A stretch of DNA of 64,000 bases. Source: Mansonella perstans (lineage: Eukaryota; Nematoda; Chromadorea; Rhabditida; Onchocercidae). The stretch's first letter is position 1. Every line of letters starts with the position of its first letter. Positions 11,540 to 24,100 of this stretch are shown here, one piece after another. The position numbers and the translations under genes were made by a program. The stretch covers positions 620,001-684,000 of the forward strand of contig JBAMDO010000574.1 in assembly GCA_037074765.1 (NCBI GenBank), written 5' to 3'. Under the pieces are notes generated by a model, which saw nothing but the letters and a program-made list of their open reading frames with translations, did no database searches and was not told the DNA's origin.

Positions 11540-14500
11540 AATGTATCCAAATTGGCACTAATTTTTCAACCTGCTTTGACATAAGTAAAACATTTTTGAA
11601 GTGTTTTTTTTGTTGAACGATTAGAAATGGCGCCGACTTTTCAAAATCAAAACGAAAACTTTTTCACTCTCATAGCTAATTCTTTCCCTCCGTAAACTTA
11701 TACTGACCACAAATTCTAATTTTATTCATTTTCACAAATCATTCTGATTATAAATCGTAATACTAAAATATTGCAAATGAAAATTTTTTTCTTCCGAATT
11801 TATGGATTATTACTGCGTGCCATCTGATTTGTAATATGATACATGACGGAAAGGAGGCAATCATATAGCTATCAATCAATTTTGTTAAGATTTTTAATAA
11901 AGTGAAACTAATCTTATACTAATTGATATTAATAGTTCAAAAGACTGTCAAGTTTCATTTCATCCTGAAAAAATATCCTGGATATTTTTTCCTTGAATAA
12001 ATATTCAGCTATGATGTTTTCTTGTGGGGCTTTATTTGGAAGATTGAAAAGGCGAGCTCAGTAAAGATAATCTGTGACCAATTTTCCAACAATTTCATTT
12101 ACTCATAAGCTATTCATAAGCTAATAGGATCGAACCATTTGAAAAAAATTGCTCAGTGATGAGCCGTAAATGGAGTTGTACCAATAGAAGAATATTTTAG
12201 TGGCAAAAGATGAATGTGATAATGGCAGAAAGTGCATGGAACCAGTTCTGTTTTGGATTCTAAGCCAAGCAATAGGCACTATGAACTTGGTTTCATAAAG
12301 ACTATTTGGCACGAAGTGTTGATAATTCTCTAGTCTCATGTTTATTTTCTTCTCTTTTCTCTTATCATTACTTATTGCTCAGCTCTTCCTTTCTTCTTTA
12401 AAAACAGATCACTGAGTTTGGCTAAAAGGTCAGAAACATCTAACGAGTAGTGTGAATGCTTTTCAATCATTCTCATAATCCATCGATATCCAAATCAAGA
12501 ATTTGAATTTCCATTTCAAACTTGTTAATCAATAAATTTATTCCTTCAATTCGCTAAATTGAAGAAGAGGCTCTTCCTGTACAGCGAAATTTTACTAATC
12601 AGCAGTTTTACTTTGCGCAGAGATTAAATGCAAAAATAAGATTTCAAAGTAAACTCATTTGTTTCAATGAATATTGAACAATTATTTGGACTGACATACT
12701 GTCGAAATTTTGAAAATATCCGCTTAACCATGACGCTTCATTAATCACATGTCAAAGAGTAGATCAGCTGAGAAAAGTGGAAAGATTTCTTTGCTTTGAA
12801 CTATTCCCGTGGGATCACGATTTAATTCGTTATAATATCAGTAAAACAGATAGCAGCAATGTCTTTTTAAATTCATTGGATTGACATCGGGACATTTTCT
12901 CTTTCTGTATAGAGAACGGATTTCGTTTTAATGCTATCATAAATTTATAATTTCCATATGCAAAAAGTTGAACTTGAGATTTGAGAAAGGATAAATTTTA
13001 TAAAAAATGGTCAGTATTTCAGGTTCAACTGTATAATCAAACATTTTCCTGAGTATTCCATAATTTGATGAATTTTTAACTGAATATTACTATAAAAATC
13101 CTTTGTTATTTTTAAATTACTCAGGGAGATTCCAGGAGAGAGGAAAAATATCCTTTTTGTTCCGTTTAATTTAACACTAATCATTCTGTTTTCTCTTTTG
13201 TCAACATCAATTTAGAGAGCTGAAAATCGTTCATCGATGAAGCTAATCATGCGGAAAATATGGCTTCATTGTGGCGCATCATCAAGCCTTTCACTTTATT
13301 ATAGACATAAATATTTATATAGGGAAAAATGACTCCAAACTACTGATGTCTGTGTTATGTTAATCGAAATTCGAATGACTTCCAAATGACCACTAGAAGT
13401 TCCTGTATCCTACTGGGTCAAAATTGCTTGATTTCTAAATGTTTGAAAGACAGAATTAAAAGTGGTGTGAGTACTGAGGTGAGATCTTTGCTTTCACTCA
13501 TTGCTCTTTGGTTCTTAAAATATTGATATTACAGCGCTGATCTGAAGGAAAGCATAGAATAGGGTTACAGTCATTACAGCACAGCAATAAGGTAATCTAA
13601 TACCTCAAAGGTAGTTCCTCTTGCACTGCCTTCATCAAGAATGGTCACTTGGACATAATCTGAGAGACAAATTCAAATAAATTCGAAATTTCTATAGGCT
13701 GTTATTTCCGATATATTGAAAAGAATGATTATAGTTGCTAAAAATTTCATCTTATATGATATGCAGCATTAAAAAAAGAAATAAAAGCATCAGATCGATT
13801 TCGCAAGCAAATCTGAACTTCCCAAATAAATTGAAGTTTCATTTCCAGTCAGGCAACGAATTTCAGCGTTTTCCAAATTTTTGATTTGAAAAAAAAACCT
13901 CGGTAAAAACGAGCAGAAAACAATTTGCTTTATTTCTGAAATAGGCATAGCCCTATGGCTTCAGCAAAATGCAACGACTATAGCAAAGGTGATGCCTATT
14001 TGTTCTCAACACTTCATTCATTAAATTAATCAACTTTAGGACCAATTTGGTAATTTTTGAAATAAAAAGCAGTAGATAAAAATGTAAAGGTAAAGGTCAA
14101 TTTGAATTTGAAATAAAATGTTCTTCAGCGAGTATCTTTTATTGGTTCGTGTGTAGCTTCAAGGGTAGAAGTCTAGTCCAATTGTTAAAGTTGGATGATT
14201 AAGATATGAACTGGAAAATAGGAATGATTCAATCAAAAGTAATGAAATGAACATTAAAGAAAACTTTCACTTGAGGATGTATTTTCTATTTGCATAAAAT
14301 GCAAGATATTATTTGCAAACATCCGGATGTACATCTTCTCTACATACTATTTTTTGAAATGTAATTGGCTTTGATCAAATGAGCAATAAATTTTTTTATT
14401 AATTAAAAATTATCCTTTCATGAGATCAAGTAATATGATTCACTAATATTGCACGTTGCAAGTTTAAAATGCAAGCAAAAGAAGTGAATTATGATCTTTT

Positions 14501-14837
14501 TCATAAAATTTCACTTAGCTAAATATGTCATTTGGAAATACTTTTTTTAAAATACCTTCCAGTATTTAAAAATACAAAGAGAATCGCATAATTTAAAATG
14601 AAATGAACGCTTTCCAGCGTCAAATAAAGGATGTTCCTGATCAGCTGATCAGGTATGATAGTCAGTTATATATAATAATTGGAATTAGTTAACCAGAATC
14701 AGCTTGGGTTGGTTTAAAGCTGCTTCTATTACCATATCTAGCAAAGCTATTTCCAATTAGAATTGGAATGAAAGCGGCAGTTTTTGAGAAAAGATAACGA
14801 TGAGTGTTGTTGTAAATGAAATCATTATGAAGTGTCG

Positions 14838-14938
14838 GTATGTATGTGTGTAGTTGCGTGTGTGGTTGTATGTGTATGGTTATTTGTGTGTTATTGTATA
14901 TGTTGTGAATGCGTGTATGTGTGATTGTGTGTATGTGA
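14838..14938. repeat. TG-rich interrupted microsatellite
   Basis: About 100 bases made mostly of TG, TATG and TGTG steps with interruptions. The alternating pyrimidine-purine pattern is typical of degenerate (TG)n tracts. No coding function is apparent. Confidence 0.7.
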
Positions 14939-16056
14939 AGATAATACTTCTATTGTATTATTTTGCCGAACAACAAATAGTGAACTTCGCAGGACTTACA
15001 ACTCTTCAAAATAACCCTCACATGCTCAAAGTATGTCTTTTGATAAAAGAAATTCATCAGTAAGTAGAAAAAAAATGAGGCAATAATTTTTTTGCTAATT
15101 TGCATAAATTTACAAGCAATAAATGATTGTTATGAATCGTCTGGATAGGTTTTTTCAAATATCGCTGATGCTAATCATGGTTTCATACCACATCTCCGAC
15201 TGGCATCTTTAAGTCATAATAGATTTCAAACCTGCAACTTGTTTGATCTGAAAAGTCATCTATAAATGATGAATCCAACTTCTGAGCTTTGTGTGAGCCT
15301 TCTTTTGCTGTTTTATCAGTGAAATAGCTAATCCACAAATAACTGTTAGTAGAAAAAAGATCTTAACGGTTCATTTCTCTCCTTGTATGGAAAAAGCCAC
15401 CCAGCAATTTAAAGTTGAGAATTGTTGAACCAAAATGGTTTCTGTCAAAAGCTTTTGTTGACAGTTGTGGCATTATTTTTTCTATCATTTTCTCTGTATA
15501 TATGAGTAATTTCATTAAAATTATATGCTTAGTTGCGTAGTACTTTTTGGAAAAAATTATATGTTTAGCTGTGTAGTACCTTCTGAAAAAGAAGTATATA
15601 ACTTTTTACAGATTGTGTAGAAATGTTTAAGAATTGAAATTCATTCTTGTTAAATAGAAGAATTTTAGCAATTTCTATTTACTTTTGAAATTAATATTAA
15701 GTGATAAAGACAATCCTGTTATCTTATATAACTAACTACTGAGAGGATAAATATGAAAAGATAATTAATTGAGTTAATTCACAATTTTTCATAATTATTA
15801 TATTTTGCATACAGATGCTAAAATGTCCCATGTTGCCATCGTGAAAGCAAAGAACATCTTTCAGGGCTATGAAAAAGAAGCATTTATGGATTTTTCTTAA
15901 CTTTTAGAAAAATTTGAAACTTATTTTGCAGTTCTCTTTCAGCATCTTGCATAGACGTATGTTAATGATCCATGCTGCTAGCTATCGAGGGTAAGCTCCA
16001 TCATGTTCACTTTTTGTTTAAAAAAAGACACAAGTACTTATGCAATTAACTGTTGA

Positions 16057-16289
16057 GAATGAATGAATGAATGAGTGAAATGAATTAATGAATCAATGAA
16101 TGAATAAAACAGACCAGTGAAATGCTTAAGTTAATGAAATGAATCAATGAATGAATATGAATAAATGAATTGAATAAATGAAAGGAACAAGTGAAATGAA
16201 TGAATAAGTGAATGAATGAAATGAATGAATGAATAAATGAAATGAACGAGTAAAATGAATGAATGAATGAATGATATGAATCAATGAAC
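16057..16289. repeat. Degenerate GAAT tetranucleotide repeat
   Basis: About 230 bases of GAAT/ATGA repeats broken by one- to several-base shifts (for example gaaatgaat and gaatcaatgaa). This is a long, old tetranucleotide microsatellite in the intergenic stretch downstream of set-2. Confidence 0.85.
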
Positions 16290-18151
16290 GATTTTAATGA
16301 CTAAAATTATTAGAGTATTTTTTGCTTGAAAAAATTATAAATTTTCAAGAAAAAAACCAGCATATCTTGCAAATCTAGAAGTTAAGGAATTTAAGTTAAA
16401 GAAAGTAAAGAATGTAAAAATATAAACGTAATGCTTGTTGCAATTTGTGTATGATTTTTAGTCGATATGATTTTGATTCACCATGAAATGCAGAGTTTCA
16501 TGAAACTCGTCACTCTGAACATTTTCCCTGTGTTATTAAAGTGAAAAAGTCAAAAACTGTAAATTATTGAAAATCAATGCTCATCCGTACAAATATTGAT
16601 AACTGAAATCTGAAGAGCAGCACTTCAAAAAATTTAACACTACAGAATACTATTGAAGATCTTTGGAAATTAAAAAAATTTCAACTCCTCTAATCCAGTG
16701 TGTTACATACTTGTTCCATCGAGAATTGATTAAATCAGTATCGGACAAAATGAATAAGGTCAAGTTGATCTTATGGCAAGATCAACTGTTTAAATAGCAG
16801 TTTAAACAGTTTTGAAAAGATTATAATATTATGAAGGGAATTTGCAAACTTTACTACAAGCACCGGAAACGAATCAATGAAACAATACTGTAAATACGTT
16901 CAGGTAATTTTAAAAATACAATCTTATATCATGTGTTTTGCAGTTTTTGTGCCTGTTGCCTTTTCACTGTATGTTGCAATTTCGTTATTGATTACTGTAA
17001 AAATGCCTTCCAAAAATGCCTTGTAAAAATCTATTTTGCTCATATTCACAAAATATAATGACCTATCAGATCTCGTATGATCCCGAGATATCATAAGGGA
17101 TTAAGAACAGCAACAGAATACTGATATAGCATCAACAGTATTTCCTAACGACACTTTCTATATTCTATGATGATGAAACCAAATTACTGAAATTTTGATA
17201 AAAGTATCAATAATTCGCGTATAATTTCACCGAAAATTCCTTATCAACCTTTAAAATCTATAAAATCTTCGAATTTTCAAAAAAAATGACATCATTGTGA
17301 CAAGACAGAAAAAACCATGACACACAAGGGACACAGAATTAGATAGAGGATGAGGCAGTACATTAAGTAAGTTTCAGAAAAACGGAAATTCTAATTCAAA
17401 CATGACCTAGCAAAACTATCTACAATCATATCGCATTCTGATTGTTTCAAAAAGATGTCCTAAGTGGCTGCCTTGCTATTCCTGCCTACTACTATAAGTG
17501 ATACTGGCAAATTTTAATCTCAAGAGCTTTCAAAGCCTTATTCCTTTATTTTGTATAACCAAGTTACTTGATTCACTTTCATTTTATTCTATTTTTATGA
17601 ACTACTTAGCTATGAAGATTTTTTGCTGCTTAGTAAATTAGTACCAACTTTCAACTGCAAAAACTTTGAGCAGAACAGATTCAACAGCAAAGCAAGCTTA
17701 GCAATCGAGAATGTTGATAAAAATTCTGTAAAAAGTAAAAGCTTTAATCACGTTACGCATTATGATATCGATCTAGAGGTAGCAGACTAGATCCAGCACT
17801 AAAGCGGCTCGGGATAAGAAAAATAAGCTGATGCAAATATGCTTTTTTGGGAGCTTCTAACATTAAAAATATTCAGTCTTTCAAACATTTTTAATGATTC
17901 AGCAGATAAGTTTCTTTGCCTCAAAATACCATTGAAAAACCTCATATTATATCTCAGAAGCATATCCGCCAATTTTTCAGCCAAAAAAAAATTATGTTAT
18001 TTCAAAAATACTTAAGGATCATAAATCTATGTAAAATCAAAGCACATCTCGCCTATATTGCTTCTTTACTGCAATAAAAATTCACAAGCAGTGCGACCCG
18101 AGACGCTTTCTAGTGCGGCAGCAAAAATAATGGTCAACCAACTGATAATCA

Positions 18152-21100
18152 CTAATTCAAAGATCCACGACATCCTGGTGCTCCGCAAAGGCAATCAATT
18201 TTATCTTCTTCAATCGGGAATTTATAGTCATACGTTATTTCATCGCCTTTATTGATTGCCAACTTGCTATAGATAACGATACGTTTCTCACCATCTACTA
18301 CAACAATTTTTGCATAACAGTTTGGTTGGCATGAATGATTTATGAATCGTGCCAAATTTCCCATTTGCGTAGCATCGATGACCTGCAAAATTATTTAAAA
18401 AATAAGTCAAGTTTAATCATAAATATATCCAATAGAACTTTCCGCTCTGACGAAAATGGTTTATGATAAAACTTCCTGCAACATTTGTGTAATGATTAAC
18501 AACTACTTTGCTAATGTCACCAGTATATCGAGCCATACTTGAAATCGAACAACGAGCGCTGTAAGTTTAAAAGCAGCTAAATTATCTAAAAAATGAAGAT
18601 ATATTATAAGGTTTACATTATCAGAATCGATGCGAAACAAATAGCTTGAACCCATGCCACGTCTCTCATAACGTTTTTCACGTTCGTCCGCCACTGTCGG
18701 TCGTATTTTTTGGCCAATATACTCCACAATCATTTCATCTGGAGCGATTGCTTCCAACGCATATAAACCCCAGCCATGGATACGAGATCGAGCAAATTTG
18801 ATTAGTTTTTTACGAAACTGAAAACAACATTTAAAATCCAAAAATGAAAAATAAAAATAAAATTGCTTCTATTTATTTATTAAATGTGCTTACTAAAAAT
18901 ATTATTATATCGCTGCGCAACCTAACAAATCTTTGAAATAAGCTACAGCGCTTAGTTTTTAACCGAAACTCCACCATTCTAATCATTCTAACTTTTAAAG
19001 CATGGCTTACATAAATCCTATCAGACATTTCGAATTAGGTTCTTAAAAACAAGATCTTGCAAAATAATGCTAGTATTGTGGTTTAAGACGGAGCAACTGA
19101 AAGGCCTCTTTGATTCTTGAATACGGGACTAGGGCCAGAATGAAAAATGCTAGTATTTTGACTTAAAATCAAAAGTCTGAGTTGAGATATTTGTGACATC
19201 CAAAAATGATGCGATTAAATTTTCTTTTTCTAGTTGATTGTAAATTAAATTGTATTATTTCCAAGATCTTGTTTTACGGATTTAATTCGACGCCTACCTA
19301 CTAAAACGGAAAAATCTTCGCACATTTAATGCCATTCTTCTGTTCAATGACTACATAACATTATAATTGTAAACATATATAACAGCTTGAAAAAAGAGAC
19401 TAAATATCCTTCAAACCTATAATAACAAAAAATACTGGTAATGTTATACAACTTATTTCGGACTACCTGGAAGTATTCTATGCATTTAGAAAATAAAATT
19501 CAAAATCGTTGTATCTCATGAAAAAATTAAATAATTTACCTTCAGTTGGTTGACTTTGAATATATCCGATGAGGTATCACCCATTGATGTTAATAGACGA
19601 CGATTCATGCTTCGTGCTTCTCGCGTAGATTGTATCAAATACCGAGCTTTTTCATCATCCTTCAAATTCAAAGTATAAGTCTTACTCTAATTAAGAAATT
19701 TTCAGAATAATACCCTGTATTCTGAAAATAATATACACATTCGCATTCCCTCTTTATCAAACTGCATCCTTATTTCTTAATAACAGTATTACGATTTTTA
19801 CAAGAAATAAAACATCGTGAAAAAAATAAATCAGTCCTAAATCTATTAATTCCAGCAATTCATGATGAATGCAGTTCATTTTCACATCTTTTTGACTCCA
19901 TTTTATTCAGTTTGATAAAATCACAGTCTTTCGTAAAATTATAGTAGCAAATACTTATTAAATATTATATTTGTATCAGAGACCTTTTCATTAAATATTA
20001 TATTTGAATCACAGACCTTTTCATTCATTTCCGCTAAGAAAACATCCGGTCGTCGCAGGACACCTCTCTTTTCCTTGTGAGATAATTTATAATAGCCTTC
20101 TGTACGAGCACATCCCGACGAATGAGGAACTACACCTTCCAGCTGCAGTTAAAAACAGTTAATATATATTATGTACACAGCACTGCAAAAACTTTGTAAA
20201 TTTAATAAAATTCAGTGCTTTTTAACCATTCTTTCTAAATTTTGTCAAAAAATGTGAAGAATTACCTCAGGATCATCGTAATAGTAAATATTTTTTCCAA
20301 TTTTCTTCGGTTTATCCTAAAATGTATATTCAGTAATCGAAAAAAATACAGATAAAATACAAATATCTTCTATACGTCAAATCAAAATTTCCTGTGATTG
20401 CATAACAAAGTATCTGACATAATTCCTTTCGAATATATTCAATAATTTCTAACCAACAGATGGACTTCTGGCACTTTTCTCGGTGGCACCCAGTATAACT
20501 TTTTATTCCATGTTGCTGTCCCATCATTCTGCATCTCGTGAAATGCTTTTTCCAAAAACATTAAATCTTCTGGATCCAAACCTTTCTTGAAAGTGTGAAG
20601 TTTTGAGTTCATGTGATTTTATATAAGATCAAAATAAAATACCCATATTTAAACTTTATTTTTGCTAGTTATCATACCAATTTCTCTTTCTAAATTTCAT
20701 CTTCAAATCAGTAGTAAAAAAGTTAAGCATCAAAAATTCGAATAAAAGCAACTTTTTCAAACTTCCAAAAGATCGCTTTTTCTTCCTCAGCAGTTCGTTT
20801 CTCCCACTGTTTCCATCCTGTCTCCCAAGCAAGTTGTTCCACGTTAACAGGTGGTGGAAGTAGCGAAGCAAGTTCATTTCGATAGCATCGTTTTTTTACT
20901 TTTGCTGCAGTTTTAAAAATAAGTATCTTTAAAAAGATTCTTAAAGTATTTTAACCCATCCATAATGCGCTTCTAAAACATTTATGAACAAAGTGCAACT
21001 TGTAACTGTGCATCGAGAAAATCTCTGATGTCAGGTTGCTTGCAAATCCTGATCGGCTCAGATGATAACTTATTACCAATTGCATTTCCATACCAGCCTT

Positions 21101-24100
21101 ACCTTGCACGTGTTGTAGCGGTGTTTTCCCCAATTCTCGCAATTTTCCCGTTTCACAATACTCCGAGGGTATCGTTTCAGTATTACTGCGTGCTAAAACG
21201 CTTTCTTCAAATTCTTTTTTCAGTTTTTTCGACAGCTCCACCGGAAGATAGCAGTGATCGTTGAAGTAACCCTCCATATTTGCAATATCGAGTACCTCAA
21301 CAAAATATTCATTAAACTGATCCATGTTTCAAGCTGAAAACTTGAAATAACAGCAAGTGCAAAGTAAACATACAATTGAATAATTATATATGTGAAGCCT
21401 CATCAATTTTTTTAAAGACTATTCAAATTCCTCTTACGTGGGTAGAAAAAAGGAGGAAACGGGAACAATTGTATTGGTGTTCATCTCATATCCGCTCTGT
21501 TTATATGCAAAGCGAACGAGGAAATTTTTTGAAAAAACTGTTTGCATTAACTTAATCTAATTAGAATCTGATACTATGAAGTTCCCGAAAAATCTGAAGC
21601 ATTTAAACTGTTTCATTTGAAAAAAACAGCTACAAATTCTTTACCTTTTCATGTTTTGTTTGCAGCTTTTCGATAATTTCATTCTGTTCTATCAAGTGAG
21701 ATACTGCTGTGCAGCTGCTATAATTTATCCACTAATGAGTAAATTATTACTTTGTTTAAAGCACATCAATCGTCTTAAAATATAAAATTTGCATTCTATG
21801 AAAAACTATTTCGAACCAAGTTCCCAACAAAAATGAGTAAAAAATGCAAAAGTGGATAAATTATATTTTGGTTAAATTATTATCAAAACCTGGAGAAATT
21901 ATTCGAATCAATTCCAACACACCCAATATTTTCTTCAGTTTTAGTTTTAACGAACAACACTGGCTTTTCTTCAATTCCTAAAAAATTGGAATTGAACTCT
22001 CTTTTAAACAAAAAATTTGATCATTTTGCAAAGATTTTCCTGCAATACTTCATCTTTAACAGTAATATACGAAACACACAGCGCTAAGAAACACTGGGAT
22101 TATAAATTTCTAGTCAAAATTTCAAAATTTCAAGTAAACGATTACTTCTAAAAAAGAAAAGTGCACGAAACCGAAGTCATCAGTGATAACAGAATTTTAC
22201 ATAACAAATACAAGTTAGATGAATTAAAAATTTTTTTTAATTAAATAATATAAAAAATAATTTCAGCTCGAAACTTATTTCATTTGTGTTAGATATAAAC
22301 CGAGTTATTACTGTTAACAAGAAGCTAACCAGAACGTGCAGACAATTTGTCAATTGTCTCAATTTCATCAAAATCCTTTTCGATATGATCCCATTCTTTC
22401 AGTTGTTCCTCTTCTTCCTCCTCCTCTTCCTCGCCCACTTCCTCCTCATCATCGTTTTCACTTGCTGATTCATCAGTTGACGTGGTAATACCAGAACCAA
22501 AATCTTTGTTCGGAAATGTCCGACTCGAACAAGCTGTTGAGCACACAGACCCACTTTCAGTTGTACTTCTAAAAACAGTTTAACATGTAATTTTTTACAG
22601 AGGACTCAAGCTGTGAAAATTAATCCAACCGAAATTCGAAATCAAAAAGCAGCACATAGGACATGTTTTTTCACACAGTTTGCAAAAACTGCTCTGGATT
22701 AACTTAATACATTATTTGAAAAAAAGATGTGTACATTTTGGTCCAAGGAATCCTTATTCCAGTAAATTTTCATTAAATGACTTGCACGCAAACTTTAGGC
22801 TTGACTTTTGTTTATAACATTTTACTGAAAAGATTTCAGGCTTACTCCATACTAAATAAATTTGATACTTTCAGAAGATGAAGATAAACTATTTTTAACC
22901 AACAATCAATTAAATACCGTTCATCTTCATTTCTAGCATCTTCATTATCTGAATCTCCCCCTTCAGTTAATCTGCTTTCACTTCCACTGCGATTCTGACT
23001 TTTACTTCTACAGCTTCGACTCGATTCCGGAGTTCTGTCACTTCTTGTACGTGAATAGATGGAACAAAATGATTTTGAACTACTTCTACTTCTGAATCGC
23101 TGCCTTCGCTTCGGTGATAAGTGTTCTTGCTTCTAGAAGCAAAAATATGCATCAGTTAAGTTGAAAAATAAAAATAAAAACCAATTATGGAATAAAAATA
23201 TGTATTTTGATTTAATAGCAGTGAAATTGCGCAATCGTTCGCTATTCAGAAAGTGAGAATTTAGTTAAAAAATAATAAAGCAAACAGAACTATTGTTATA
23301 AAGCGAAAAAGATATTTCACTTTTTGGATATATGTCATAACAAAAGATTGGATAAGTAATTAATGACTCTCAAAAAAGAAAAATAATCAACCTTTTTGAA
23401 GCTAGGCATATTCCGTGCGATACCCAGGCCTTTGAAAAATAATCCAGTGCCCAACAACGCTGCCGTATCAGGACCGAATGCTGCCGACATTTCAGCTCTT
23501 GTTTGTTCAGTCACTTGTCGAACCACTTCGTTCAACGAATCTTTCGAGCTAGAAAAAGATTAGATTTCAATAAAACACAAGCATGACTTAAAGAAAATCT
23601 GGAAATATAAACAACAAACCGCCTGTATTTAGGTAACAACATTTCCAATTTACTACACGGTGAGCAATTCAAAGTGGTCCGCATTTATGCCTAATATTAA
23701 TCCATCTTTCTTATGAATAAAACAATTTATTCGCCATTAGAAGACTCTATTCATCTTTTCCATGAATTTAAACAAATCGAAACTAAATCGATTTCAATGT
23801 TTTTGACGATTTTAAATAGTTTATTCTGTGCTGCCAGGAAATAATTTGACTCAGAAGAATAGCGGTATCACAACTCTACCTCACAGTTTGTTTAAGAGAA
23901 GGAACGCTGGTTTTATCATTAGTCGGTATTGAGTTTGTGGTAGCACCATCTTTTACTTTATCTTGTCCACAGTCATCATTCTGTTCCTGAAAACAAATGA
24001 AAAATCGATAAAATTCAAATTAATTGTGCAATATAGGATAGCTTTTATTCATTTTTAAATAAATTTACAAAACTTATTGAATTACTTCATTAAGCACTAA

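Larger units (their letters stand above)
8261..18151. other. Gene-poor stretch of about 9.9 kb
   Basis: No multi-exon gene could be assembled. Open frames are short and A/T-driven. The longest, about 125 codons at 9252-9629 on the plus strand, has no recognisable motif and low-complexity codon use. The stretch holds simple repeats, listed separately: a CATCACTCATTC repeat, poly(T), a TG-rich tract and a GAAT tetranucleotide tract. It separates the membrane protein gene from the 3' end of set-2. Confidence 0.5.

Noticed and set aside
11311..11550. Frame encoding a run of about 30 lysines on the minus strand
   Set aside because: It is only the translation of the 80-base poly(T) tract.
8261..18151. 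tRNA or rRNA genes in the gene-poor stretches
   Set aside because: No T-loop-like GGTTCGANTCC signal or rRNA core sequence was seen by eye. A tRNAscan or Rfam search would be decisive.
20944..20980. Short exon candidate (EAHYGW) in set-2 between 21103 and 20904
   Set aside because: Its inclusion gives the wrong phase for the following exon, while direct joining of 21103 to 20904 is in frame.
22325..22332. TAG after the acidic exon of set-2 as a true stop, splitting the locus into two genes
   Set aside because: A GTTAGC donor overlaps the TAG. Splicing from 22330 to 21706 and on to 21316 keeps the frame, and the order of domains matches SETD1 proteins.
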